DNA of 64,000 bases from Owenia fusiformis (lineage: Eukaryota > Annelida > Polychaeta > Sabellida > Oweniidae), in assembly GCA_903813345.2 (NCBI GenBank), contig CAIIXF020000010.1, forward strand, positions 9,232,349 through 9,296,348, written 5' to 3'. Below the pieces are notes generated by a model, which was not told the DNA's origin, made no database searches, and saw only the letters and a program-made list of their open reading frames with translations. Below, one piece after another: positions 48,606 to 59,862 of this stretch (its first letter is position 1; every line of letters starts with the position of its first letter). The translations under genes were made by a program, and so were the position numbers.

Positions 48606-50620
48606 CTGAAGAAGAAAATGTGTAGTGTACGTAATTTTAAGTTCACAAGCATGACAGACACGGACTAGTCATCTAATTAAATAATAATCTAAATAATCTA
48701 ATTGACGGCCCTGTATTCGAAATATTCTTACCTCGCAGTCGATGAACGGCTTCAGCTTTGATAATGTCACTTTGTCAGAGTACCTGGCCACGATCACCCT
48801 CTGGATGAACTCCTGTTTACTTTGGAGCCATTTTGAAAGCATATCAGCCTGTTTGACATTAGATGTCACAAACATAGGGCTCTGGCTGATTGTTTCCTTC
48901 ACTACACATGTAACGACACCGTTTGACCCATTAAAAGCACGTGATCCCCTTGTGGCTGAGGCGACCATGGCGCCCTCTGTTGTTGCGATGGGGGCAACGA
49001 CATAATCTTTCACATTGGTTCCATTGAACAGTAGGGGACCACCCATTCCTACGGGAATCCGAGACATTCCGATGGGGCACTCTATTAGGCCGTGAAGTTC
49101 GTCGGTTGTTGTGTCTGAATGTGGACTCCACCATCCTTTTAAATATGGGAGTTCTTTCCCAGCTGATGATTCTACCCACTTTCGGCGTGCTTCACACATT
49201 TCTTCTGAGTGGCCATTGAGTTGGTCACCGGGAACGTACGGAATCCCAGTCTTCTTAGACTGTTCATGGTAGGTCTTGTCAATTACATCAGTAATTTCAA
49301 CTGGGCCCCATTTACTTCTTCGTGTTACAAACAATGGAACTCTATCTGAAAATGAAATCATTCAAGAGTTTTACTATGCCACCTATCCACAAGCTTACGG
49401 TCATATTCTTTCGAAAATGCTGTTACTACCATATGGAAAGAATGCCTCGGGAAAGCTTTGAAAGAAAGTTTGAATTCCCGTTACATATTTTGAGTATCAC
49501 TGAACTCAAGAAAACAACTGCGTGGCAGTACTTTTAAAGGCTTCAAAGATTCAACATAATATGATGATTGGAATCTGTACCTCCGAAGAAGTGTTTTGCT
49601 TTTAGGATATCGACATTGTGTGCTGGATGTACATTAAGATTTATTTAGCTTTGGATTGAAGTTCTGTTTGATTCACGATCTACCATTATTAGTAGCACGA
49701 TCGACCAACACTCATGGACATGATGGCGTTTGTTAGGCCTCTTTTTTGCTCTTCAATTGGTAATTATTTTGACTGGTGTGGCCAAAGTATTTTTTGAAGG
49801 TTATCGTTTGTTCGAATACTGTGCAGTGATTTTCGAAGGATCCTAGTCAAATTATTGATTTTAAGCTATAGATCCAATATGAATGATCTCTTATCATCAT
49901 ACTCACGAAACATTTCATTTTCAATAAAGTTTCACCATACTGTGGTATTCTGTTTTCAAATAGTGGAATGTTAAGCGTCCAGCCACTATTTTTGAAAATA
50001 CATCTGTATACGTATATGAATTCATGTAAAAAGTTGCAATTTATTAGCGCAATCCTGTTTTTATCTGAGTTGGTACCAAAAACTTGTTTTTATTTTGACC
50101 TAATTACCACAATGATATCGGATATATCGGATATCAATGAGAATCGGATGCCTTTGAATGGAGTATATTACAGATTTGAGAAGCAATGGAATGCTTAATA
50201 TACCAGTACGATCTTATTAAGATTTACAGAGTCATCCACAAAACAACTGTCTACGTTCATAATATATATATCATTAAAATACATAAAAATGTAAAATTCA
50301 TCATGCTACGGAATGTTAGCCACTTTTAGGGATGTAAAATAAATCGTACATGAGATTTGAATATGATATTATGCATATCATTTCTTTTGGCAGTAGGCTA
50401 TTCGGTTAGGTCGATATAGCTTACAGGAAGAGACAAAAGTCGACAATAATTGCACTCTGGACATTAAAACAACGATAAAGAGCAGAGTCGTAACTTCCGT
50501 TTTTTGGAGCGCGGATCTGAACAAATACTATCAGTAAAACAAAGTATTTTGTTAAAATGCAAACGTCTTACCTATAACTTCAAATGCTCTTATTCCTCGT
50601 TGAAGAAATGAAGCAAACAT
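47895..50620 (-). CDS. Soluble HMG-CoA reductase-like protein, three exons, 457 aa
   Basis: Three exons (50620-50572, 49345-48732, 48605-47895) join in frame across GT-AG introns to a 457-aa protein. It corresponds to the catalytic domain of class I HMG-CoA reductase; the sterol-sensing membrane domain is absent. The N-terminus MFASFLQRGIRAFEVI is basic and amphipathic, as in mitochondrial presequences. Conserved parts are IPVGMGGPL, ATTEGAMVAS (E140 = human E559), ANASNLVTAIFIATGQ, AGHFAEAH (H446 = H866). Key departures: DKKP is D-R282-K-P (K691 position Arg), GQD is GQN (D767 = N356), and the NADPH-motif DAMGMNM is DDCVVDYD. Two of four catalytic positions thus differ, so reductase activity is doubtful; it may act on CoA esters in another way or only bind them. 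The C-terminal phosphorylation Ser is missing. No premature stop, so likely a living gene. Confidence 0.85.
48732..49345 (-). CDS. HMGR-like gene, exon 2
   Basis: The acceptor is TTTCATTTTCAG|ATAG and the donor GACTGCGAG|GTAAGAAT. Contains the N-terminal linker, IPVGMGGPL and the ATTEG glutamate. Confidence 0.88.
50572..50620 (-). CDS. HMGR-like gene, exon 1
   Basis: Codes 16 residues plus one base (phase 1). The donor is TTATAG|GTAAGAC. Start ATG is preceded by AATTACAAAAAG. Confidence 0.75.
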
Positions 50621-50942
50621 CTTTTTGTAATTATGAAATGTCCTTAGGATGCTTTATACAGAGAATACATGCGTCGACCCTTACGCTTACCCACTCATTT
50701 GGGTGTGAAATATGCCATTCTTCTTATAATTCTTATATAAGTGAATCGTAATTCATATTCGTCTTGCTACATTTCAAGAATACTTGTCCGGTCATTCATC
50801 GCACTTGAACACTAGAACCAATATTGAGAAACACAATCGTGTTCCGAAGAATACTACATTCACACGGGTCACGTTTTAATCAAATACGGATTAGATGCTA
50901 TGCCAAGATATTTTATTTTACCCTTGCTACGATTGCATCACG

Positions 50943-51231
50943 CTAGTCAGTGTTTTGTGTATCCATCTGCTCATTTAAAAATGCTAACAATTCCCTACAT
51001 TGTCGTCTGTGCTCCACCAGTGTACCTCTGACAAGGTTTACTAGTCTATGATCATCAAATACGTTGTCCTTTTCAATGGCATTGAATTCGCAAACTAATA
51101 TATCTGAGAGAACTGGGTAGGGCAAACTGTCCTGACGTAAGACTATTTGTTTGACTTGCTCCAAAATAAATAGTCCGTAGTTTTCTCTCCAAATAACAAC
51201 CAAGCATATCATACAATGCTCAATTCGTCCA
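50943..51231 (-). CDS. Unidentified coding exon upstream of the HMGR-like gene
   Basis: A minus-strand frame ending in a stop at 50943 and open back past 51231. It gives a charged, helix-prone sequence (EQVKQIVLRQDSLPYPVLSD, RRQCRELLAFLNEQMDTQ) unlike the AT-driven chance ORFs nearby. A possible acceptor (AATTAG|TGGACG) at 51232 would join in frame to an eight-base exon ATGAAAAG|GTAAGG at 51345-51338, giving about 98 residues; this model is speculative. It ends 323 bp before the HMGR-like start, on the same strand. No family recognised; it could also be the last exon of a longer gene. Confidence 0.35.
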
Positions 51232-51944
51232 CTAATTATTACTATTGAAATATGTTTATATGTGATCCTTTGATCAGAAAGTCAAGTTTTCATAGTGTAA
51301 TGAAAATCATTAAAATAACATCTTACCGTCACCTTACCTTTTCATACGTTGGATAATGAAAAGTTCAAAATGAGATTAGCATCCGAACAAATCCAATGTG
51401 TAAATGTAAACATTTGAGTAAAATGCATAATAACAGGTCTTAACATGACACCTTAAAGGTCATCTTTTTATTTAAACACTAAATATACTCGTATGCCACA
51501 GCATGTCCTATGCTTTGTCCTTTTTATTAGTTATTTTTGTTTGCAACCAACTATGAAGTAACTTTAGTGCATACTGACAAACGTTAGATCCCTTAATAAT
51601 AGATATAGTATACCAAAAGCAAATCCACTCGAATTTGTATAAAAGCCTGACAGCCCCAATATTATCATAAAAGCATAGCCTAACGTGATATCAAAAATGA
51701 AATTATTCAGTTTATCCCATGTTATCTTGGACTCCAAAGTGGTTATCAATGAACTAAAACATGGTTAATCAATTGCAATATGGCATATTTATTTGTAAAT
51801 ACAAAATAAGAACATTTTATGGCAAAGGTAACAGAATTTCTCTCTTATCGGTCGTTTATTTTCTTGTCAGTGTACCCCTCTTTAAAATAAATACCCATGG
51901 GCCAATTAGTGAGAGACTCCCCTAGATATATATGTTCATATGTG

Positions 51945-52124
51945 CAGTAAAACCTGTATATAGTGAACACATGGAGTCACAAAAAGTGTTCACTGTAGGT
52001 AGGTGTTCACTAGGGAGGGAATTTTACACAGGAGTCAATGTAAAATGTGTTCTGAAGTGGTGTCCACCAACACAGGTCACAGGTGTTCCCTAATGAGATG
52101 TGTTCACTTAAACAGCTTTAACTG
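51945..52124. mobile_element. ~180-bp MITE with GTGAACAC-containing inverted ends
   Basis: The left end CAGTAAAACCTGTATATAGT and the right end, complement CAGTTAAAGCTGTTTAAGTG, both run into GAACAC. Further GTGTTCAC words lie inside. A clear target duplication is not visible. Confidence 0.6.
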
Positions 52125-52761
52125 TACTCCAAAAAACAGCAAAATGTGATATTTAAAGAACACTTTTGTTTTATCTACCGAAAATGTAAATATTGTATGA
52201 TGCACTAACTCAGTAGCCTCGTGCTACAAGAGGATGATTCAAATTTGGTGACAGGTTAGCCCATGACCGTCCTCATCCATTCAAGTTTATTCGTTTGAAT
52301 AAATCAGTTTGTTACAAAAATCCATCATGTATGTTTGGGTTAGTAAGTCTACCTCAGTGACATGCTTCCACACTAATTCCCAGAAGACTGTTCTATGTAT
52401 ACAAATTCATCAGTGAACACTTGTCACTTATCACGTACATAGAATAAAGATGAAATACAATGGAGACGTACTGCATTTAGATAACGCACAAGCCTTAATA
52501 ATATTCTCTCGGAAGAACCACTTTGCAAACCCTCAACTACAATCTTTAATTAGTGATAGCCTTCAATCAAATCTGAATATGTACTAGTCAAAACATCCTG
52601 ACAGTACATTGCTTATGAGTTGCTAACACGGATTTCATATTCAAACTCCTCCATGTATATAAGGGCATGAATGTACGGTTCCATTTGAGATGGTGATGAT
52701 CATTAAGATTGTAATAGTAATGACTGTTACAATCCATAGACAGAGAATAGTGAGGCAAGCA

Positions 52762-52767
52762 TTTATT
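52762..52767 (-). terminator. Polyadenylation signal of the epimerase gene
   Basis: AATAAA on the minus strand, 25 bases past the stop codon at 52792. Confidence 0.5.
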
Positions 52768-52791
52768 TAGGATAAGAGTAACTAACTCCAC

Positions 52792-52944
52792 TTATTCCTG
52801 TTCAAGTTCAACGAGTACTCCATCACAATCTTTAGGGTGTAAAAACATGACTGGCTTTCCATGGGCGCCAATTTTGGGATCTTTTCCCAATGTTCTAATA
52901 TTTTGCGCACGCACAGTTTCAAGAGCCTTTGTAATGTCAGATAC
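52792..52944 (-). CDS. MCEE: MCEE exon 6 (terminal)
   Basis: Acceptor TACTTCCAG|GTATCT. Carries the glycine-rich loop and final metal-binding Glu, then TAA. Confidence 0.95.
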   Translation of the reverse strand, partial: VSDITKALETVRAQNIRTLGKDPKIGAHGKPVMFLHPKDCDGVLVELEQE

Positions 52945-55943
52945 CTGGAAGTAAACCAAAGAGTAAATAAGATCGTGAAATATAATTGAACTATTTGTCA
53001 AGTGACCTTGCAATCTTTTATTTATTAAGATTAAATGCAAGGATAACATTCAAGCAAATGGAAGTATTGAAACGTTTGCCTATTCAGGAAGTTACTTCTG
53101 GTAGAATATCCTGGTTAGAAGCATGATAACATAATCAAATTAAAGCTTTACAATAAGAAACCCCGGGAATAGAACTGTTCTAACATTACCGTTGATGAAT
53201 TTGAATAACATATTCCAATATAAAAGTACTTTTAATTAGTGAAGGGTTAACTCAAATATAAATTGCTTTGGAATAATTGAGATATTTGATTTGTGCTTCT
53301 AAATAGTTAAACTACAGTATAAATATAACCAGTGTTTTTCCCACAGGCAGCACCCATTGAAACCAGTACTATTTGCAGCCAGTGCTCTCTTGTAAACAGC
53401 ATTTCCTTACAATAAATACTTACTTGAAACCAGCACTTTTTCTGTTCATGAATGCCGTGCACAAGATGTGATCTTATACTGGGAAAATCAGGGGGTTTGG
53501 GGTGTTCAAGCAAGACCCCCTGGCAAAAAATTAAGATCATGCATTGGCAAAAGCTGGCTACAGGCCTGGAGTACGAGGGAATCTACATTACTTGAGGATA
53601 ATGGGGGATAATGGGGGAATTGAGGGTTCTCAGTACCTCTAGACATATGTGATGCATGCCACCTGATTGATTCTTCTCAAGGAACTTGGCGATAGGACTG
53701 TTTTCTCCCATAGGGTACAGCAACTAGAACATAAAACAAAAGTATATCGCCATCTATATAATGATTACAAACATTTTCAAAATAGGCAAGAGCTACAGTA
53801 CTGTTCTGAGTTCTGCTGACCTCTATAATACCAAGCTGGTACTAGAAACATACAATACTCAATCTCATACAATGTATGTACATTACAAGTATATAATAGA
53901 GCTCAGTAGGTGCTTCAAAGGTACAAATAATTAACTCATTCAATACTTAGGCAAAAAACACTAAAATACTGAAGAATTTTTGAAAATTGCCATATATGGT
54001 ACCTCTTAGATAATATATAAATTATATACATGGGCATACATATGTAGTGTTATATATCATTTTAAAGCATATGATATACTCTTTCAGAATCAATAGGTTT
54101 TTAAGTCCCATTTTATAGGTTGTCATGGTTACAAGATTCCAAAAAATACATTGGGTTTGTGCTTTGACGTGATATCACGTCCTTCGTAGTCAACATATGT
54201 GCTTTATGACGTCATATCATGTCATTCGTAGCGAATGAGTTGATTCATTTCAATCTCAATATGAATAAAACTTTGCGGTTTAAGGTAGCATCTTTTTTCA
54301 TCGTAGGTTATTCTTATAAAATGATAAAGCAATATGTTATGTTACTAGCATAATTTACCTCTATTTTAGTGTCCCCCAACTCTACAAATACTGTGTAAAC
54401 CCCATGATCTGGCTGAGGCTAGAACAAAAAGTGTACCTATTAAAAATGTTTGATTAATGACATTATAATTCCCTAAACAAATACCTAACTATTGGGTCAT
54501 TTTCAAGTGCTTTCTAAATGATTATTATATCTCATGATTTTATAAGGCAATAATAACAGCATGCATAAGTATATTATCAGTTGTGTGTTTAAACCTCTAT
54601 AAATTATATAATATACATGTAAACATCAAAACAAATGATTATGGTTGTCTTACATGCGCTTCGCTGACTTTTGCCCCAAGTGTGTCTCTGTACAAGGCAG
54701 TGGCTTTATCCAGGTCTGGCACTGCAATGGCAACATGATTCAGTTTACCAATGTTCCAAAGATTTTCATTCACAGCGGTTGTACCCTGAAAATGTTATAC
54801 ACGTGGATGAGAAAAGAAATCAAATTGGAAAAATGGTACTAAGATGGAACATAAGACTTACTAATTACCAATAAACTGTTAACTAAAAAGATTAGACTAT
54901 GGGGTATGTCTTATTACATGTCCTATTGGTCCTGAAAGAGTATATCATATGCTTTAAAATGATATATAACACTACATATGTATGCCCATGTATATAATTT
55001 ATCTAAGAGGTACCATATATGGCAATTTTCAAAAATTCTTCAGTATTTTAGTGCTTTTTGCCTCAGTATTGAATGAGTTAATTATTTGTACCTTTGAAGC
55101 ACCTACTGAGCTCTATTATATACTTGTAATGTACATGCATTGTATGAGATTGAGTATTGTATGTTTCTCAGTACCTCTAGACATATGTGATGCATGCCAC
55201 CTGATTGATTCTTCTCGAGGAACTTGGTGATAGGACTGTTTTCTCCCATAGGGAGATACCTCTGTGAACTTAGGAAAAAATCATTTAACAAGTTATTCTG
55301 CCTGGCCTTATTTATTATCTGATGTCTCCTATGGCCCTTTGGTGGCTAAGCCTACAAGTAATACACATAGGGCTCGTAGGTGGCTAAGCCTACATGACAT
55401 GTAATCAAGCTGGACTGGGTTTAACTTGTTCCCGGGAACTTGTTGAACTCGAAAAAGTAAATGTTCATGAAAATTAATGTAAATATTTCTTTAGGTAAAA
55501 AATGGTGCGGATCTGGTGATGAAAATCATTTGGTTTTAAAAAATAATCTCGGGCTGAGAGTGACCCCCCCCCCCCTTCAGAGTGGGCATGGCACATTGAT
55601 AAGTCCTGTCAGTCGCCTCTCCAACGGAGAAAAGCATTTACTCACCAAACACGATGTTTGCTGAACGGTGGCCACTGGTTTGTTCTAAAAATAATAAAAA
55701 ACAATAATACATGGTAATAGAGATACATCCCTTGAAATGAATGTCAAACCGAAGTCACACAAGGGCATTTCTATTCCAGCGATATCTTACACGCAACTTA
55801 CAATAAAATCCAATAATAACTCCCTCAATAGAAACCTATTATATTCATGTAAACCTTTGACAAGTCTAGGAAATCAAAATACACGCATTACTTACCAAAT
55901 GTCGACTTAAAAGTCGAAGTCGAGTAAACATTTTAGCTGCCAT
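52792..55943 (-). CDS. MCEE: Methylmalonyl-CoA epimerase, mitochondrial, six exons, 172 aa
   Basis: Six exons with GT-AG borders, all phase 0, join to 172 aa; human MCEE has 176. Exons: 55943-55896, 55684-55646, 54785-54654, 54418-54359, 53723-53637, 52944-52792. The N-terminus MAAKMFTRLRLLSRHL is a typical mitochondrial presequence. The vicinal-oxygen-chelate fold is evident: LNHVAIAVPDLDKA (metal His), GGMHHICLE (metal His), KIGAHGKPVMFLHPKDCDGV and the final LVELEQE (metal Glu). The enzyme interconverts the two epimers of methylmalonyl-CoA in propionate, odd-chain and branched-chain catabolism, between propionyl-CoA carboxylase and methylmalonyl-CoA mutase. Its second intron holds an extra copy of exon 5 (55261-55175). 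The gene lies head-to-tail upstream of the HMGR-like gene with ~1.6-2 kb between. Confidence 0.95.
53637..53723 (-). CDS. MCEE: MCEE exon 5
   Basis: Acceptor TGTTCTAG|TTGCTG, donor CTAGAG|GTACTG. Carries the second metal-binding His in GGMHHICLE. Confidence 0.95.
53845..54097. repeat. Inverted repeat in MCEE introns, left arm
   Basis: About 250 bp from GAAACATACAATACTCAATC to CTCTTTCAGAATCAATAGG, in intron 4. It pairs with 54922-55167. Divergence is a few percent plus small indels. Confidence 0.88.
54359..54418 (-). CDS. MCEE: MCEE exon 4
   Basis: Acceptor GTTCTAG|CCTCAG, donor ATAGAG|GTAAAT. Codes PQPDHGVYTVFVELGDTKIE. Confidence 0.95.
54654..54785 (-). CDS. MCEE: MCEE exon 3
   Basis: Acceptor TTTTCAG|GGTACA, donor GCGCAT|GTAAGA. 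Carries the first metal-binding His in LNHVAIAV. Confidence 0.95.
54922..55167. repeat. Inverted repeat in MCEE introns, right arm
   Basis: Reverse complement of 53845-54097, in intron 2. Its outer edge meets the direct copy of exon 5 at 55168 with no spacer. Confidence 0.88.
55175..55261 (-). CDS. MCEE: Duplicate of MCEE exon 5, possible cassette exon
   Basis: Same strand as the gene, placed in intron 2. It is 87 bases like exon 5 and codes RYLPMGENSPITKFLEKN followed by QSGGMHHICLE, with few changes. The donor CTAGAG|GTACTG is identical to that of exon 5. The acceptor is a fresh one, TTTTTTCCTAAGTTCACAG|AGG. Both neighbouring exons meet in phase 0, so inclusion would add 29 residues without a frameshift, doubling the GGMHH metal-site segment. 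Whether it is ever spliced in is unknown; it may simply be a recent relic. Confidence 0.55.
55646..55684 (-). CDS. MCEE: MCEE exon 2
   Basis: 39 bases coding NKPVATVQQTSCL; acceptor ATTTTTAG|AACA, donor TTTG|GTGAGT. Confidence 0.75.
55896..55943 (-). CDS. MCEE: MCEE exon 1 (presequence)
   Basis: ATG at 55943, 16 codons, donor CATTTG|GTAAGT. Confidence 0.9.
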
Positions 55944-56109
55944 TTTGTAAACACAAAATGACGTCATTTTGGGGAATACCAGGGATTTCCCATATAGAAA
56001 CTCAGTTCATCCTAGATTCAATACATGCATACAACACGGGTTACTAGAGTATCCGCGTATATTGAGTATGACCTGTTCTAAGCTTACGAGTGTGGCCGTA
56101 TTTCTGTTC

Positions 56110-56933
56110 GCTTCCTGGTCATCTCAACCCCAAGTCAACTCAACCCAGTAAAACTCAACCCCAAGTCAACTCAACCCCAAGTCAAGTCGACCCCAGTAAA
56201 GCTCAACCCCAAGTCATATCAACCCTGTAAAACTCAACCCCAGTAAAACTCAACCCTATATTTCCATATATTGATAAACTTATAAGAAAGTTTATTTCAT
56301 AAAAATAATTCTGATTATTCAGTTTGTGGTTTTCATTCTTAGACCACTGCCTTTTTCGATAGTTAATAATGAGTTTATCTCCAAAATCTCAGCATGGTAC
56401 TAATAGGATTAAAATATGGGTCATTTTATTAATCTTGCTAATACGTTTGTTTTGTTGTAATCCCTATGAGGTTGACACTCGTGATTATTTGGAAAACTGG
56501 AACATGACCATTGCTTTCCAGGGACATAGCCAGCTTTCAGTCAGGGGTGCAGATCGTGGCATAAGCGAGCCAAAAAAGATATGTTTTGACAAAAAATGAT
56601 GCAACTTCCTTCAAAATTGGGGGGTGAGTGTGTGCGCACCCCTCCTGTGACAACTTGATGAATTATCCTTGAGCTTAATCGTTTTTTGGAATACTTTTAC
56701 AACTTTCTATTCAAAGTATCATGCAAAATGCTAGATTTTCAGAAATGAATTACTTAAATTATTCATCATAAAAAATTTAATTCGACATTGCACAAATGAA
56801 TAGGGTTGAGTTTTACTGGGGTTGAGTTTTACAGGGTTGAGTTGACTTGGGGTTGAGTTTTACTGGGGTTGACTTGACTTGGGGTTGAGTTGGACTGGGT
56901 TGAGATGACTTGGGGTTGAGATGACCTGTCACC
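56110..56933. mobile_element. 824-bp element with tandem-repeat inverted ends and 9-bp target duplication
   Basis: TTTCTGTTC flanks both ends (56101-56109, 56934-56942). The left end consists of repeated CTCAACCCCAAGTCAA and CAGTAAAACTCAACCC words to 56255, and the right end (56800-56933) is the inverted equivalent, starting and ending with GGTCATCTCAACCCCAAGTC read inward. A 9-bp duplication is the hallmark of Mutator-like elements (MULEs). No transposase is seen in the centre. Confidence 0.85.
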
Positions 56934-56942
56934 TTTCTGTTC

Positions 56943-58129
56943 CTATAAACAGACGAGGTGAGTACTTGCTTTTTATGAACACTTTCGAACGTTTTCTTTT
57001 TATCCTACTTGGTCAATGAATGATACTTGGAATACTTATAATGCCAGGCATATCACAAGGGGCCTTAATCAAGAGAAAACGTATTAATATTAGATTGAAG
57101 CCGTAAAATCCTAGTTTCCAGCATCTCTGATCAGTTTTTGTGTAACACAACGCAACTCCGAAGAGGATGACACATCTTATGTAGGCTTATAATATATAGC
57201 TAGATCTACGAATTAGTCATGAATATTTTAAATAATTTAGCCTGCTCTGTCCAAATATGATACATCTTTGAATTTTTGAGAATACGAATGTCACTGGTGC
57301 CCCATTATTGGAGAATACGGTTGTGAAACAATCAGTGGGCCGTGTTACACTCGTTTCCATGACATTTCACAAGCGTATCCTCTGGGAAAAGACAAATCCT
57401 TCTCTTGCTCACTCTACGGGGATCATATAAACTGAGATTTGGAGATCTTGTTCAGGTTAGCCATAAAAAGGTTTGGGATTTGTTTTTTCTACTGTGATAT
57501 TAATGATTTGGCTCTAAGGCGAGAAATCTGTACTTTGTGATTGATATTCCATTATGAACAGTTACATTGCTAAAATAGCTCATGTTTAACATTTTTTTGT
57601 TACATTACTATTAAATACAGCATAAACTATATTCAACAAACACAATTTCAAAAAGGATAATATAGAAGTTAACCTTTATTTTCCATTTTTAAGCAGCTGT
57701 GCCTCCCATGACTTTCCAAAACAGGTCATATTCGTAGCCTAAGAACCGGTCATACTCCATATACGTGGAAACTCTAGTAGCCCGTGTACATGACAATAGT
57801 GGATGAAGATTTTGAATTTTGAGTCTGGGAAAAAGGTCCGCGTTTTCGCAGAAATTTTTTTGAGCCCCTGAAACCAAAAATTGGGCCCAAATTTTGAAAA
57901 TTTAAGGCCCATTTTTTGATAAATTGGTCAAAAAAAGGCCAAGATTATGCCCAATTTTTTTTCTGGGCCCACTTTTAAGGATCCGCGCCACTGGAATCAT
58001 TCGCCATCTGTTGACAGTACTACATACTTCCTTATATTTAGGGCTTTACTCACTAATATTCCACCGACAAAAATGACCGAACGAAATTAGATTTAGAGAG
58101 TTAGAGAGCCAGGCCGTCTGTCCGTCCGT
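56943..58129. other. Intergenic with a repeat fragment
   Basis: No gene seen. The stretch 57850-57995 (with GGGCCCAAATTTTG and GGATCCGCGCCACTGG) looks like the end of an unidentified repeat. Confidence 0.35.
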
Positions 58130-59480
58130 TCGTCTACGTCATAGGCCTCAAGGCCGCTGGATAGATTTGATTCAAATGTTATTGGCTCATTTGCCTTGTA
58201 CGACTTCTGGGAAGGAATTTTCAATATGGAGCCGCTTAATTCAAAATGGCCGCCATTTTTCATAAAATGTAATATTTGAGGACTAAAATACTATATTTGA
58301 CTTGGTTCAAATTGTATATGCTGATGCCCAGAGACCAAGGCGTGTAGGGACAAAGGAGTTTTGCTCAAAAAGAGATTTTCAAGATGGCCGCTGATTTCAA
58401 AATTCCCGCCATTTTTCGTAAAAAATAAAACATTTGAACATAGTCTCAAATGCCGGTGAACGGATTTGGTTCAAATTTTATATGCTGATGCCCACGGATA
58501 AAGGAGCTCTTTTTAAGTAGGCATAAGATTGATTACTCAAATACCAGGGGATCGAGGAGGAATTTGGTTATGCTGATACCTAGGGACAAAAGAGCTCTGC
58601 TTGAAAGCGCATCCCCACGAAAAAATATGAATTCACCTGATGTTTCAAAATGAATGTTTTAATTTGATGATTTATGTACACTAGTATCCTGCTGACCTAT
58701 ATTTAGCACTGTATTGATTATGGGCCACTTATCTGGTCAAAATTCAATCATGAAGTGGAGAGGCGTAGACAAACCAGCTGTCTGTTTTTGTGTCTGTCAA
58801 AATCCATTTGCATCCTGAGCATCCCTCCATCTTATCCAAATATGTTATTAAATAATGAAACATAATTGTATAATCTTTGGATTTATGAAGTTGTTTGACA
58901 TATGATAAGTGTAAAAGCTGTTTTGGAGCTTTTGTTATGGGGGTATTTGGTCCTTATCGCACCCTTTCTTTTTAAGATATGACATCTGAATTTCAAAATA
59001 GTCGCCATTGTTCGTAAAAAACATAATCTTTGATAACTCAAATACCAGTGGATCTTACATGCTGATGCCCAGAGATAAAGGAACTCTGCTAAATAAATGG
59101 CTGCAGCTCCATATAAAATGGCTGCCAGCATTTGTCGTTAAAAATGTAATCTTTGGTAAACTAAATACCACTTGAATATATAGTATGCTGATTCCCGGGG
59201 ACAAAGGAGCTCAGATCAAGAAGAATTTTTCAAGATGGTAGCTGAGATTTATCGAGCGCCATTTTTCGAAAAACCATGATCCTCGTGATAACTCAAATAC
59301 CAGTGAAGATATTTGGTTCAAATGATATTATATGTGTTGATACCTAGGGGAACCAGGGACAAAGGAGCTCTATGCTCAAGGCGAAATTTTCAAGATGGCA
59401 GCTGAACTTCAAAATGGCCACCATTTTTCATAAAAACATAATCTTTGATGAGTCATGATCAAATACCAGTTGACTGATTT
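58130..59480. repeat. Degenerate satellite, ~120-160-bp units
   Basis: The words GACAAAGGAGCTCTGCT, TTCAAGATGGCCGCTGA, CGCCATTTTTCGTAAAAA and ACTCAAATACCAGTGGA recur in this order about seven or eight times, with deletions. GGTTCAAATTTTATATGCTG joins units. No coding role seen. Confidence 0.85.
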
Positions 59481-59789
59481 TGTTCAAATTTTGTGATCAG
59501 TTTTCATGCCGGCCTCTCTCTCTTCGAGACATGTATACATTGTTCGGTGGGATTTGATACTAAGCGGAGTGGCTGTTTTCTAGTTTACTCATCGTATTAT
59601 TGGTTAGAGACATGCGTATACACGGTGATATACTTGTATGCATGTCCATTTGACATGAAACTTTAAGATAAAGGGGTCACATATAAAACATCGAGGCTCT
59701 GAATCCACAGACCCAAGAGATCAATATTTATAACACTAGCATGTGACTAGTCATATGATTTATCATTTCTACCAACTACTATAACTGAT

Positions 59790-59862
59790 ATGATGTGTTT
59801 AAGGGTTGCTCTGTGCTTTATTTTGCCAGCTGTATTGTGCACCAGCTTCTTCAATCAAACAG
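59790..59862 (+). CDS. First exon of a secreted protein, possibly a papain-family protease
   Basis: ATG ATG opens a classical signal peptide, MMCLRVALCFILPAVLCTSF, followed by FNQT and a strong donor AACAG|GTAAGT in phase 1. Reading on through the donor gives a chance extension to 93 codons, which is less credible. The next exon in phase is at 63359. The body of the gene lies beyond the window. Confidence 0.55.

Noticed and set aside
53330-53590. Possible hAT-like fragment (CAGTGTTTTTCCCAC...)
   Set aside because: No matching opposite end or target duplication could be found within MCEE intron 5.
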